DNA of 64,000 bases from Mesorhizobium wenxiniae (GTDB lineage: Bacteria; Pseudomonadota; Alphaproteobacteria; Rhizobiales; Rhizobiaceae), in assembly GCF_002284535.1 (NCBI RefSeq), contig NZ_NPKH01000027.1:124001-188000 (forward strand), given 5' to 3'. The translations under genes were made by a program, and so were the position numbers. Under the pieces are notes generated by a model. It had not been told where the DNA came from. It did not search any database and was given only the letters and a program-made list of their open reading frames with translations. Of the stretch, positions 26,001 to 32,727 are shown piece by piece. Numbering within the stretch: position 1 is the stretch's first letter; every line of letters begins with the position of its first letter.

Positions 26001-26825
26001 AAGAGCGAGCTCGACCTCACCCGCGCCGAGCTCAAGAAGGGCGTGATCGAGATGCCGGAAGAGGCAAAGGAATCGACCACCGCCATCCGCCGCGCCGTTT
26101 CCGAGCAGATCAACGCGCTGAAGGAACTATCTGAAATCGTCGCGAAATCGGGCCGCAACACCGACTCCTCGGAGCCGCGCAACCCGCGTCCGGCACCGCA
26201 GGCGCCTGCGGCGCGCGGCGCTGAGCCGCAGCGCCGTCCTCCGGGCCCGCAACCGGAGCCTCTTGGCCCGCAGGCGCCATCGGGTGACACCGCACTGCGC
26301 GGCACGCTCGACCTGGAACGCCCGGCTGAGACGGCGCCGCGCCAGCGGGACCCCAATGGCCGTACGCCGCAGGGCGGCTGGGTGCGCGATCTTTTGACCG
26401 GGGCATCGCGCGAAGAGGGCGCCAAGCCGGCGGCACCTTTGGAAGCGCCACGCTCGGCACCTGCCCAGCGCTCGCCGCTTCACGTCGTGGAGTCGCTTAA
26501 CTCGCTTTCCGTCGACATCGCCCGCGCCATCGATCACGACGCCTCGATCGAGCTTTGGAACCGCTACCGGCGCGGCGAGCGTGACGTGTTCACGCGGCGT
26601 CTCTACACGCTGAAGGGCCAGCAGACTTTCGACGAGATTCGCCGCAAATATCAGATGGAGGCGGAGTTCCGCGTCGCCGTCGACCGCTACTGCGACGATT
26701 TCGAAAAGCTGCTCAAGGACGTGTCGCGCAACGACCGCGACAACATGATGGCGCAGACCTACCTGACGTCGGACACCGGCAAGGTCTATACGATGCTTGC
26801 CCACGCCAGTGGCCGCCTGCATTGA
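20004..26825 (+). CDS. gpr: GPR/RgsE-like polar growth ring protein (giant coiled-coil membrane protein)
   Basis: At 2273 residues this is by far the largest gene here. The N-terminus is acidic and Gln/Pro-rich (1-130). Two membrane helices follow (about 146-169 and 188-209), then roughly 1900 residues of Ala/Glu/Leu/Arg/Ser-rich helical repeats. A Pro-rich segment (about 2050-2150) precedes a conserved C-terminus (LHVVESLNSLSVDIARAIDH to the end). This matches the apolipoprotein-like Growth Pole Ring protein of Agrobacterium (GPR) and RgsE of Sinorhizobium, which form a ring at the growing pole and are needed for polar growth and rod shape. The assignment rests on size, architecture and composition. 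The repeat core differs between species. ATG 20004 is preceded by GAAGG, and a strong terminator follows. The divergent hpt gene is its only close neighbour. Confidence 0.85.
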   Translation: MAKKTTTRTLDNDVARELEKALEIDLSGDAGGDLDIAASMEDLEAQISQAADELAREGRNQNAEPVASQSENAEPVASQSQKTQPAANQDQKAQDQKTKPAAKAELRPVETRNGTQPAGFTPANDPRQKDYKTLLHTLNRRASNTIYWVVALVSLAWIAGAGALANLLFGPGIWQIRTPGQFFARPELIGLAIAAILPVLLFWAFAAMIRRAQEMRIAAQSMTEVAFRLTEPENIAQDRVMMIGQAVRREVAAMGEGIERTLARAVELETLVHSEVNQIERSYSENESRIRSLVDGLGSEREAVVSHAERVRASITGAHETLKDEIGAASDIIRDSILNASTNLSMTITNSGDTLIDRINQSSLSIFDSVEGRLESITDRLSTSGEAFASLLDTRIAKLTDTTDGLTRSLTDLLDDRTSGMVSLLGGAARTLNSEFEASLDGIERTLAERGQALISEFQTRAEALDTGTQKLNAALEARARQINETLVERAREIAHTFQESKETLSAMIDQGKTQIGADMADIVSSTSSMLEARAGDFAGRMEAARHVVSRSFDADIQRLSDARVGIEEAVENHSRKLSESRERMAAAMQADLAKFAESRAGIDAAVTDQVQKLAEGRNLISRALEEDLRKVNESSAAIDASLGSHLERLEEGRNRLSQALNEDSGKLVQARTIIDEMVAGHVGKLAEGRSILSRALEADLGKLADSRASIDGLVAGQVEKIAEGRAILAKALETDIVGIKDLIQSHSAKLAEDRSLLSRSLENDLSGIRGLIEDHSGRLADDRSQLSQTLEADLAKLAESRSSIDGLVAGQVEKLAEGRDILKRALESDLNTIKDVIAGQSEKLAEDRGQLSKALEIDLQSVNGLISDHMNRLAEDRSILSKALEDDLAKLAESRSSIDGLVTGQVEKLAEGRDILKRALESDLNTIKDVIAGQSEKLAEDRGQLSKALETDLQSVNGLISDHMNRLAEDRSILSKALEDDLAKLAESRSSIDGLVTGQVEKLAEGRDILKRALESDLNTIKSVIADQSEKLAEDRSTLSKALEDDLAKLAESRSSIDGLVAGQVEKLAEGRDILRRALEADLNTIKGVVADQSQQLTDNRAQFAQALEADLGSVNGLVNSHAEKLLQERSTLSKALEDDLAKLAESRSSIDGLVAGQVEKLAEGRDILRRALEADLNTLKGVVADQSQQLTDNRAEFARALETDLGSVNGLVNSHAEKLIQDRSILSKALEDDLAKLAESRSSIDGLVAGQVEKLAEGRDILRRALEADLQKIAASRGEVDDIIAGHVGKLAEGRDALTRALEEDLSKLADTRKEVDRSLSGHIDQIAARSTDISDAIAADVEKIEQAFSRQTGIIEERAGTMERALSTGVDNVRSVLEKSAVFVAGALREKVMEVTSALHEQAGAAFSDADRKIAERAEQTSAALLARAEDIARTFEEADRRLAERAEDTSTALIARAEDTSSAIMARVDDTSNSLLTRAQETADRLAARASEIAGTFDAADQKLVARAVETAQSLAARAGDILRNFEGADERLGVRIGESAEALAARASDLGRIFDAADQQLISRIAEGSEALSARASEIGRIFDEADHRLVSRIADSTSTIGEHADNIVGAFASTEQRVAERARQTGEELAVHAREIEQALAGADERLASSAAAAAARVEEQVAGVENRLVYTTETIGQKLNEQVSTAEAQLISRANAIAETFTAVGQHIGQSTNDAAKTIGTNTRELNTMLAARSAEISKILDETARPLVERFAQGGSELQKSMEEVTERATEKLRSENATLVNALASRTAETLSAVEGARSTLADSVADLIGRMSTSSSQLGQLIEQAAANLGQVDERLTGSTQSFAATTEKAAQTFASSARLVDSNTTRLTELSSATLREVASIATKFDEHSRLLSSASDLLSSAQSNLEHTLERQSSLEDLAVGLVKKSEDLEKVMRSFEDLVGQTLQNAEGKTLESADKIRTAISDVVDSATKRFADATEEMRRTAGSIKSELDLTRAELKKGVIEMPEEAKESTTAIRRAVSEQINALKELSEIVAKSGRNTDSSEPRNPRPAPQAPAARGAEPQRRPPGPQPEPLGPQAPSGDTALRGTLDLERPAETAPRQRDPNGRTPQGGWVRDLLTGASREEGAKPAAPLEAPRSAPAQRSPLHVVESLNSLSVDIARAIDHDASIELWNRYRRGERDVFTRRLYTLKGQQTFDEIRRKYQMEAEFRVAVDRYCDDFEKLLKDVSRNDRDNMMAQTYLTSDTGKVYTMLAHASGRLH
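20187..20246 (+). repeat. two tandem 30-bp repeats inside the gpr N-terminus
   Basis: Two consecutive 30-base units differ at only two positions and encode NAEPVASQSE and NAEPVASQSQ. A third, diverged unit (KTQPAANQDQ) follows. This looks like slippage-type length variation in a disordered linker ahead of the membrane helices. Confidence 0.75.
22389..23820 (+). repeat. long tandem repeat array in the gpr core (282/282/195/282/282 bp periods)
   Basis: Six near-identical copies of the segment encoding AKLAESRSSIDGLV start at 22389, 22671, 22953, 23148, 23430 and 23712. Four spacings are exactly 282 bases (94 codons) and one is 195 bases (65 codons), so one unit has lost about a third. All remain in frame. 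Neighbouring units are nearly identical at DNA level, implying recent duplication or gene conversion. Weaker copies (AEGRxxLxxALExDL) extend on both sides, from about residue 590 to 1310. Confidence 0.88.
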
Positions 26826-26845
26826 TCAGACGACAAGGGAACAGG

Positions 26846-26874
26846 AAAAAGGCGGGAAATTTTCCCGCCTTTTC
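26846..26874. terminator. bidirectional rho-independent terminator
   Basis: AAAAGGCGGGAAA is followed directly by TTTTCCCGCCTTTT, a GC stem flanked by A-runs and T-runs, so it can end transcription from both directions. It lies between the convergent gpr-like gene (stop 26825) and the SRPBCC gene (stop 26905). Confidence 0.9.
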
Positions 26875-26904
26875 ATGCCGTGCCGACCCCTTTGGGATGA
26901 TGCT

Positions 26905-27348
26905 CTATTGATTGATCTCCGGTTCGACGAGCCTTGCCAGGTTTCGCAGCGACTCCTGCCAACCGAGATAACACGCCTCAGCTGGAATGACGTCCGGCAC
27001 GCCTGCCTGCGTGATATCCAGCTCCGTGCCGACTGATACTCTCTTCAGTATCACCGTCACCTGCATCTCGCCGGGCAAGTCAGGATCGTCGAACTTGTCC
27101 GTATAGCGCAGGCGTTCGCCCGGAACGAGCTCGATATATTCGCCGCCAAACGAGTGGCTTTTGTCCGTTGTGAAGTTGCGGAACGACATTTTGAATGTGC
27201 CGCCGACTTTGGGTTCCAGATGATAAACCGTGCAGGTAAAGCCGTTGGGCGGTAGCCATTTCGCGAGCGCGTCCGCCTCAACGAATGCGCGATAGACTTT
27301 TTCTGGGCTGGTTGCCAGGACGCGGTGCAGGCGTACGGTACTGGGCAT
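26905..27348 (-). CDS. SRPBCC/AHSA1 family protein
   Basis: This 147-residue protein has the START-like helix-grip fold of the AHSA1 (Aha1 C-terminal) family. Visible segments are VRLHRVLATSPEKVYRAFVE, ALAKWLPPNGF, the central GGTFKMSFRN, and the C-terminal helix GWQESLRNLARLVEPEI. Such proteins bind hydrophobic ligands or act in stress responses; no ligand can be inferred. ATG 27348 is chosen over the longer frame (open to 27408) because the fold begins there. The stop of the OmpA-like fragment upstream lies two bases before this ATG. Confidence 0.8.
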   Translation of the reverse strand: MPSTVRLHRVLATSPEKVYRAFVEADALAKWLPPNGFTCTVYHLEPKVGGTFKMSFRNFTTDKSHSFGGEYIELVPGERLRYTDKFDDPDLPGEMQVTVILKRVSVGTELDITQAGVPDVIPAEACYLGWQESLRNLARLVEPEINQ

Positions 27349-27349
27349 A

Positions 27350-27670
27350 TCATTTATCCTTGTGATTGGAGTGTCGATCCTGCCCAAGGACGAACGGGTC
27401 CTGACCAATCCGACACAAGTTCTGAGGTTTTTTGGAACCGGGGCCGCAGACCTTCATGTTAGGCTCCTGCGACCGCTTTTCGACCCGTTGCGTCTCCATG
27501 TTCTCGGGCGCGATGTCGAAGACGTTGGTCAGCGCAGTCGCCACCGCCTCGGCCCGCTGGTCCGAAAGCGCCGGGTTCGCCATCTCCGCCCCGACCGCAT
27601 CGCGAGCGACACTGGAAGATGCCAATCCCGCACCCACGTCCAAGCGGCCTTTGCCTTTCAGGAAGCTCAA
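27350..27670 (-). pseudogene. truncated OmpA C-terminal-domain remnant
   Basis: The 106-codon frame contains a clear piece of an OmpA-like peptidoglycan-binding domain: RDAVGAEMANPALSDQRAEA followed by VATALTNVFDIAPENM (about residues 23-58). The preceding strand and the conserved glycine/histidine segment are missing. The downstream part (ETQRVEKRSQEPNMKVCGPG, then NLCRIG) only faintly recalls the usual GYGE...NRRVEI end, and the conserved arginine pair is lost. There is no signal peptide or good ribosome-binding site. I read this as a decayed fragment rather than a working gene. A short functional protein cannot be excluded. Confidence 0.5.
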
Positions 27671-28172
27671 TGACGGTCAGATCTTTTGATAATGATCTGG
27701 CACCCCGTTCTACTATGTTCGCCCGCAGCGACGTCGAACCGCTAACCCCTGTGCGGTCCTTGCAGCGAAGCAACACGAAGGTCGGCCAACGGGTCGGAGA
27801 GGCGACCGACAGGGTCGCCTCGATGTTGGTCCGGAAATGTCGCAACCGAGCCGACCTGGGTATCGGCTCGGATTTTACCGCTAATGGAGCGTTCTACGTC
27901 TCAATTGGGTGGCTTTGCGACACCAACTAGCAGCAAGTCGAAGTCGGGAATCAGGCGGATACCCGTCCTGCGATTCATGCACCGACGGCAATTTTGATCA
28001 GGCAATGAGCTGATGCGACCGGCGGTATCCGGCACACGCTTTTCAAGCACGGGTGCTATTGTACGATCTCTACCAGGACGCGCTTACCTTGATACCCCGA
28101 TGGGCTTAGAATTGGTCTTCCAGGCGGCTCGTCAGAAGCCGCCGGCGAAGAGGCCTATCGAGGGAGGAAACC
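27671..28172. other. gene-free stretch upstream of the aldose epimerase gene
   Basis: About 500 bases without a convincing gene. The short open frames have no recognisable domains or ribosome-binding sites. It may carry further decayed parts of the OmpA-type gene on the minus strand and the promoter of the plus-strand aldose epimerase at its right end. No tRNA or clear terminator was seen. Confidence 0.5.
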
Positions 28173-29342
28173 ATGACGCCGATTGAACCAAACAGGTCGC
28201 GTACCTGGCATAGGTCAGTGCTCGGCGCGGCCGTGCTCGGCATGGGCGTGCTGCTGACGGGAACGAGCGCCGGCGCCGGCTCTGTGGACAAGACCCCATT
28301 CGGAAACACGCAGGACGGCAAAGCCGTCGATCTCTACACGCTCACCAACGACAGGGGCGCGTCCGTCAAGTTCACCGCCTATGGCGGTATCATCACGGCG
28401 ATCAATGTGCCCGACCGCTGGGGCAAGCTCGACAACGTCGTGCTCGGCTTCAAGGAACTCGCCGACTACGAATCCATGAACCCCTATTTCGGCGCCTTGA
28501 TCGGGCGCTACGGCAATCGCATCGGCGGCGCGAAGTTCACGCTCGACGGCACGCAATACCAACTCGCCGCCAATAACGGGCCGAACAGCTTGCACGGCGG
28601 CACGAAAGGCTTCGACAAGGTCGTCTGGGCGGTCGAGCCGCTGAGCAGCGTCAGCGGCGCCGCAGCGCGGCTCAACTACACGAGCAAGGATGGCGAGGAA
28701 GGCTATCCCGGCACGCTCACGGTCCAGGTCGTCTATAGCCTCACCAACGACAACGAGCTGCGCATCGACTACGAGGCGACGACCGACAAACCAACCGTGG
28801 TCAATCTCACGAGTCATTCCTACTTCAATCTCGCCGGCGACGGCACGGGTGGGATCGACGATCACATCCTCACGATCAACGCCGATCGCTACACGCCGGT
28901 CGACGCGACCTTGATCCCGACCGGGCAGCTCGCCTCCGTGACCGCCACGCCGTTCGACTTCCGCCAAGGGGCGCCGATCGGCGCACGCATCCGCTCGAAC
29001 GACCCACAGATGGTCTATGGCCGCGGATACGATCACAACTTCGTGCTGAACCGGTCGGGTGGTGGACTTTCGCTCGCCGCCCGAGTCTACGAGCCGCGCT
29101 CGGGCCGGATCATGGAGATCTCGACTACCGAGCCTGGCGTCCAGTTCTACAGCGGCAACTTCCTCGATTCGACGCTCGTCGGCGCGGCCGGTCAGCAATA
29201 CCGCCAGACCGACGGCTTCTGCCTTGAGACGCAGCACTTCCCGGATTCGCCGAACAAGCCGTCATTTCCGACGACGGTGCTGAAACCGGGCGAAACGCTG
29301 AAGTCGACTACGATACACAAATTCTCCACCGACGCGTCCTAG
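28173..29342 (+). CDS. galM: exported aldose 1-epimerase (mutarotase)
   Basis: This enzyme interconverts alpha and beta anomers of aldoses such as galactose and glucose. At 389 residues it is a full GalM beta-sandwich preceded by a signal peptide (RTWHRSVLGAAVLGMGVLLT, cleavage near SAGAG). The catalytic set is visible: His in NSLHGGTKGFDKVVW, His in LTSHSYFNLAGDG and the base Glu in CLETQHFPDSPN. An arginine lies in GRYGNRIGGAKF. Export to the periplasm suggests processing of sugars before uptake. A strong ribosome-binding site (GAGGGAGG) precedes ATG 28173. It stands alone between decayed sequences, consistent with an acquired single gene. Confidence 0.92.
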   Translation: MTPIEPNRSRTWHRSVLGAAVLGMGVLLTGTSAGAGSVDKTPFGNTQDGKAVDLYTLTNDRGASVKFTAYGGIITAINVPDRWGKLDNVVLGFKELADYESMNPYFGALIGRYGNRIGGAKFTLDGTQYQLAANNGPNSLHGGTKGFDKVVWAVEPLSSVSGAAARLNYTSKDGEEGYPGTLTVQVVYSLTNDNELRIDYEATTDKPTVVNLTSHSYFNLAGDGTGGIDDHILTINADRYTPVDATLIPTGQLASVTATPFDFRQGAPIGARIRSNDPQMVYGRGYDHNFVLNRSGGGLSLAARVYEPRSGRIMEISTTEPGVQFYSGNFLDSTLVGAAGQQYRQTDGFCLETQHFPDSPNKPSFPTTVLKPGETLKSTTIHKFSTDAS

Positions 29343-29801
29343 CGTTGCAGCTGCGTTCTTTTCTGGTTGCTGAATCGATGGGTCGCCATGATTCGGAGAT
29401 CATGGATGACGGGCGTTTCGATCGAGGCGCTGGAGCTCTGGGCGTCGTCGCTGCGGGAGGCAAGGCAGCGGATCCGGAGCTTGTTTGCTGGCGCTATGTC
29501 CCCGGCCGAACACACAGCCTCTCCGCGGCGAAGCAGGCGAACGTTGCGGCTTTCCATCGCCCCCAAAGCCGCTGGCCGTAGCCAAGTCAGACCTTCATGC
29601 AAGTCGCTGTCTACGTCCGAGGTCGATTCAAAGCTGTGGCGCGAAGGGCGGCTTTGGAGAAGCGCCGGGAAGGTCGGTAATTGGCGCCCCCTGCTCGTTC
29701 CAGTCGTCGAAACGGACGGCAGTTCCCCACCCGTCTCGGCCATTGGCGGCAGCCAGATGATTGAGTTTGATCCTAAGCTCCGCCCGGCGGCCCTGGCTGT
29801 G
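29343..29801. other. gene-free stretch with degenerate sequence
   Basis: About 460 bases between galM and the minus-strand lipoprotein gene. The only recognisable item is a short transposase-like fragment at 29406-29489. The rest has overlapping open frames on both strands without domains or start signals, as in decayed mobile or duplicated DNA. Confidence 0.5.
29406..29489 (+). pseudogene. possible IS701-type transposase N-terminal fragment
   Basis: The 28 codons from ATG 29406 read MTGVSIEALELWASSLREAR and then QRIRSLFA. This resembles the N-terminus of IS701-family transposases as I remember them. The sequence after it does not continue the family, and no inverted terminal repeats are visible. 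The match is short, so the call is tentative. Confidence 0.3.
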
Positions 29802-30470
29802 TCAGATCACCGAATCGGTCCAGCGGACGATGTCCTTGGCTGCATCGCCGAACGCATTGTCGAGCGCGCTGACATAGGCCTGGTTGCCGCTGCCCGAGAC
29901 GGGCGCGGTCGCGGTAAAGCTCTTCGAGGCGCGCACCTCGCCATTGCGGTCGTTCAGTATCCGCACGAACAGCTCGACTTCGGCATGTTCGCCGCGGTCG
30001 ACCCTGACTTCAAAGGAACGGACCTCGACGATGACCTGGTAGTCGATCGCCAGCCCCTCGCCCGGCTTGCCCACACCGGCGAAGCTGCCCGAGCGCTGGA
30101 ATGTCTCGGCCAGCCGCGCCTGCACGATCAGCGGCAGCCGATCGGCCCATTGCGCGCCCTTGAGGTACTGGATCGAGCGCACGGACGGCTTGATGACGAT
30201 GTTCTGGCTGTCCAGCGCCTTGAGCGCGGAGGGTTGGGCAATGAGGATCTGGCGGCGGCTGCGGCCGCGCGCATCGAGCGGCGGCGCCGACAGTTCGAAT
30301 GTGTCCAGAGGCGCCGGCCCGCCGCCCGGCAAAAACGCGCAACCGGCTACCAAAAGCGTAAGCAATGCCACACCCGCTTTAAGCCCGCCCGATTTGACCC
30401 CGCCCAATTTAAGCACGACCGACTTCACACGCGATCCCCGTTGTCCCCGAATCGTATGAGCAACCCGCAT
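29802..30470 (-). CDS. ABC-type transport auxiliary lipoprotein (PqiC/MlaB-operon type)
   Basis: This outer-membrane-directed lipoprotein is the last gene of the Mla/MCE operon. The signal ends in a lipobox LLVAGC; the mature part (about 178 residues) has the auxiliary-lipoprotein fold with ILIAQPSALKALDSQNIVIK near the start and LAETFQRSGSF and VEVRSFEVRVDRG in the middle. Related proteins (PqiC, YmbA) connect MCE channels to the outer membrane. From ATG 30470 the signal is long (43 residues). A GTG at 30428 would give a more usual 29-residue signal and has GGGGAT just upstream, so the start is uncertain. The gap to mlaD is 46 bases. Confidence 0.83.
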   Translation of the reverse strand: MRVAHTIRGQRGSRVKSVVLKLGGVKSGGLKAGVALLTLLVAGCAFLPGGGPAPLDTFELSAPPLDARGRSRRQILIAQPSALKALDSQNIVIKPSVRSIQYLKGAQWADRLPLIVQARLAETFQRSGSFAGVGKPGEGLAIDYQVIVEVRSFEVRVDRGEHAEVELFVRILNDRNGEVRASKSFTATAPVSGSGNQAYVSALDNAFGDAAKDIVRWTDSVI

Positions 30471-30516
30471 CCGTAGCGCACTTGCCCGCTGTTCTTGGGG
30501 CGGGCGAAGGCCGAAG

Positions 30517-31890
30517 TCAACGCCGCACCCTGCCGTCGAATTGCCGAACCTCGCCTTCGCCGCCTGACAGGATACGCTGCGGATTTCGGCTGAGATCCGT
30601 CACCGCCTCTTCGATGCGGCTGATCGAACGGCGGCTGTCCTGGACCAGCGCTTCGACGTTCTGCAGGCCCTGACCGGAGAATCGGGCCAGATTGTCGGTG
30701 ATGGTGCCGAGGCGGGCGTTCAGGGTGTCGGCGACCTGCTTGAACGATCTCAGCGTATTCCTGGCATCGGCTATCATGCCGTCGGCCTGACCTGAGCCGA
30801 GCAATGTATCGACCTTGGCGAGGATGCCGTCGACGCGCACCGAAGCGTCGTTGAGACGCTCCGCGAGCTGCTGCGCGTCCTTGATGGTCTGGTCGATATC
30901 GTCGGCCCGGTTGGCAAATTTGCTGGTCACCTTGGCGATGTCGGCGGCAGCCTCGTTGGCGTTTTCGCTGGCCTTCTGGATGTTGGCCAGCGCGGTGCGA
31001 ACCTGTGCCGGGTCGATGCCGTCGAGAACGCCGTCGACTTTGGCCAGCGTGCCTTGCGTCCTTTGAGCGAAATTGTTGATCGACCCTACCGCCGTGTCGA
31101 TATTCCTGACGACCCTGTCGAACTGCTTGCTGGTTTCCTTCAGGTTCGTGGTCACCGTGTCGACGTTGGCGACGATGCTCTTGATCTGGTCCTTGTCGAC
31201 GGCGTTGAGCAGTCCTTCCGCCGCCTTCAGCGTGCCGTCGAGCTTGCCCGAGACACCCCTCAACTCGTCCGAAAGCGAACTGACGCTGGCGAGGAATTTG
31301 TCGATGCCGTCGGAGTTCTTGGCCAGCGCGTCGGAAAAGGTCTGCACATTGTTGACGGTCTGCGTCAGCGGCCCGCGAACGTCCCTGGTGAAGCCTTCGA
31401 GCTGGGTGAGAACCGTATCGGCGCGGGTGAAGATGTTCTGCGCCGTCTGCAAGAGATTGGTGACCGCCGACGGGTTGGCGACGATCTCGGCGACGCGGCC
31501 CTCCGCCTCCGCCTGGTCGAGAAGATTTACTTCCTTGGGGTCGGCGCCCTTGAGTTCGATATTGGCCTGACCGGTGAGGCCGGCGAGGCCGATGTCGGCC
31601 TGCGTCGATTTGGTGATCGGCGTCATGCGGTCTATTTCGGCGTCAGCTATGGCGGCGGTCGGATTATCGACGTCGATATAGACGCGCCTGACATCCCCAA
31701 CCCTGACGCCGTTGAACAGCACGAAGCTGCCGCGGCCGAGGCCGGAAGCCGATCCCGGAATGCGCACCCGCAGCATCGCCGTCTCACCTCTGTCGCCGAT
31801 CGCGGCCGTCCAATAGACGAACGCGAACGCTGCCAGGATCGCGGCTAGCGTGAAAATGCCGACAATGACGTAGTTGGCTCTGGTTTCCAT
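30517..31890 (-). CDS. mlaD: MlaD/MCE family periplasmic lipid-binding protein
   Basis: The 457-residue protein has one N-terminal anchor helix (about 7-28) and an MCE domain (about 38-120: LRVRIPGSASGLGRGSFVLF, then NGVRVGDVRRVYID). A long helical region with heptad-like spacing follows. MCE subunits form hexameric periplasmic tubes that carry phospholipids between membranes, and the long helical tail here suggests an extended channel like PqiB/YebT or rhizobial MlaD. It lies 14 bases after mlaF. The order permease-ATPase-MCE-lipoprotein is the standard one. Confidence 0.9.
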   Translation of the reverse strand: METRANYVIVGIFTLAAILAAFAFVYWTAAIGDRGETAMLRVRIPGSASGLGRGSFVLFNGVRVGDVRRVYIDVDNPTAAIADAEIDRMTPITKSTQADIGLAGLTGQANIELKGADPKEVNLLDQAEAEGRVAEIVANPSAVTNLLQTAQNIFTRADTVLTQLEGFTRDVRGPLTQTVNNVQTFSDALAKNSDGIDKFLASVSSLSDELRGVSGKLDGTLKAAEGLLNAVDKDQIKSIVANVDTVTTNLKETSKQFDRVVRNIDTAVGSINNFAQRTQGTLAKVDGVLDGIDPAQVRTALANIQKASENANEAAADIAKVTSKFANRADDIDQTIKDAQQLAERLNDASVRVDGILAKVDTLLGSGQADGMIADARNTLRSFKQVADTLNARLGTITDNLARFSGQGLQNVEALVQDSRRSISRIEEAVTDLSRNPQRILSGGEGEVRQFDGRVRR

Positions 31891-31904
31891 TTATCCACTT
31901 ATGG

Positions 31905-32726
31905 CTACGCGCGGGCCGCAAGATCAAGTTGCCGCGCACGTTTTCCGCGAAAATAGGATTTCACCCAGGGTTCCTCGCTTCTGAGCATGTCGTCGATCGT
32001 GCCTTCGACCAGCACTTTCTTTTTGCCGAGCACGGCCACCCGATCACAAGCTGTGAACAGCGTGTCGAGATCGTGCGTGACCATGTACACGGTCAGATCC
32101 ATGGTATCGCGCAGTTTGACGACCAGTTCGTCGAATTCAGCCGCACTGATCGGATCGAGGCCGGAGGTCGGCTCGTCCAGGAACACGATGTCGGGGTCGA
32201 GCGCCAGTGCGCGCGCCAGCGCCGCGCGCTTGATCATGCCGCCGGAAAGCTCGGACGGAAATTTCTGCGCCGCATCCGGCGGCAACCCGACCAGTTCGAC
32301 CTTGAGCAACGCCAGCTCGTCCATCAGCTTTCTGGGCAGGTCGAGATATTCGCGCATCGGCACCTGCACGTTTTCGAGAACCGTGAGCGCCGAAAACAGC
32401 GCGCCGTGCTGGAAGAGGACGCCAAGGCGCATGTCGATGCGAAGACGCTCCCTCTCGCTCGCCTTTTCGACATCGACGCCGAACAGCTTGATCGTTCCCG
32501 ACTGCTTGTGGACCAGGCCGAGGATGGTGCGCAGGAGAACCGACTTGCCGGCACCGGAGGCGCCGACAAAGCCGAGGATCTCGCCGCGCCTGATATCGAG
32601 CGACAATCTGTCGAGAATGACCTTGTCGCCGAAGGACACGGTGATGTCGTGCGCGGAAAGCACGATCTCGTCTTCGTCGGCCCCTTCCGCAACCCCAGTC
32701 GCCTTTGTGCTGCCCTGCGTCGCCAT
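31905..32726 (-). CDS. mlaF: MlaF-type ABC transporter ATP-binding protein
   Basis: This 273-residue ATPase powers the lipid transporter. It shows Walker A GASGAGKS, the Q-loop region GVLFQHGALF, the signature LSGGM, Walker B DIVFLDEP, and the switch His in MVTHDLD. The DEPTSGLDPISAAEFDELV block is typical of MlaF/Ttg2A. ATG 32726 is separated from the permease stop by one base, so the genes are coupled. The frame is open to 32768, but that extension overlaps the permease gene and is not conserved-looking. It acts with the adjacent permease and MCE protein at the inner membrane. Confidence 0.93.
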   Translation of the reverse strand: MATQGSTKATGVAEGADEDEIVLSAHDITVSFGDKVILDRLSLDIRRGEILGFVGASGAGKSVLLRTILGLVHKQSGTIKLFGVDVEKASERERLRIDMRLGVLFQHGALFSALTVLENVQVPMREYLDLPRKLMDELALLKVELVGLPPDAAQKFPSELSGGMIKRAALARALALDPDIVFLDEPTSGLDPISAAEFDELVVKLRDTMDLTVYMVTHDLDTLFTACDRVAVLGKKKVLVEGTIDDMLRSEEPWVKSYFRGKRARQLDLAARA

Positions 32727-32727
32727 G

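Noticed and set aside
27671..28172. tRNA or small RNA gene in the gap before galM
   Set aside because: I could not find a cloverleaf, a T-loop GTTCRA-like segment or a terminator that would support one.
29339..29743. Minus-strand frame of 134 codons after galM
   Set aside because: No recognisable domain, no good start, and it overlaps the transposase-like fragment; it looks like decayed DNA.
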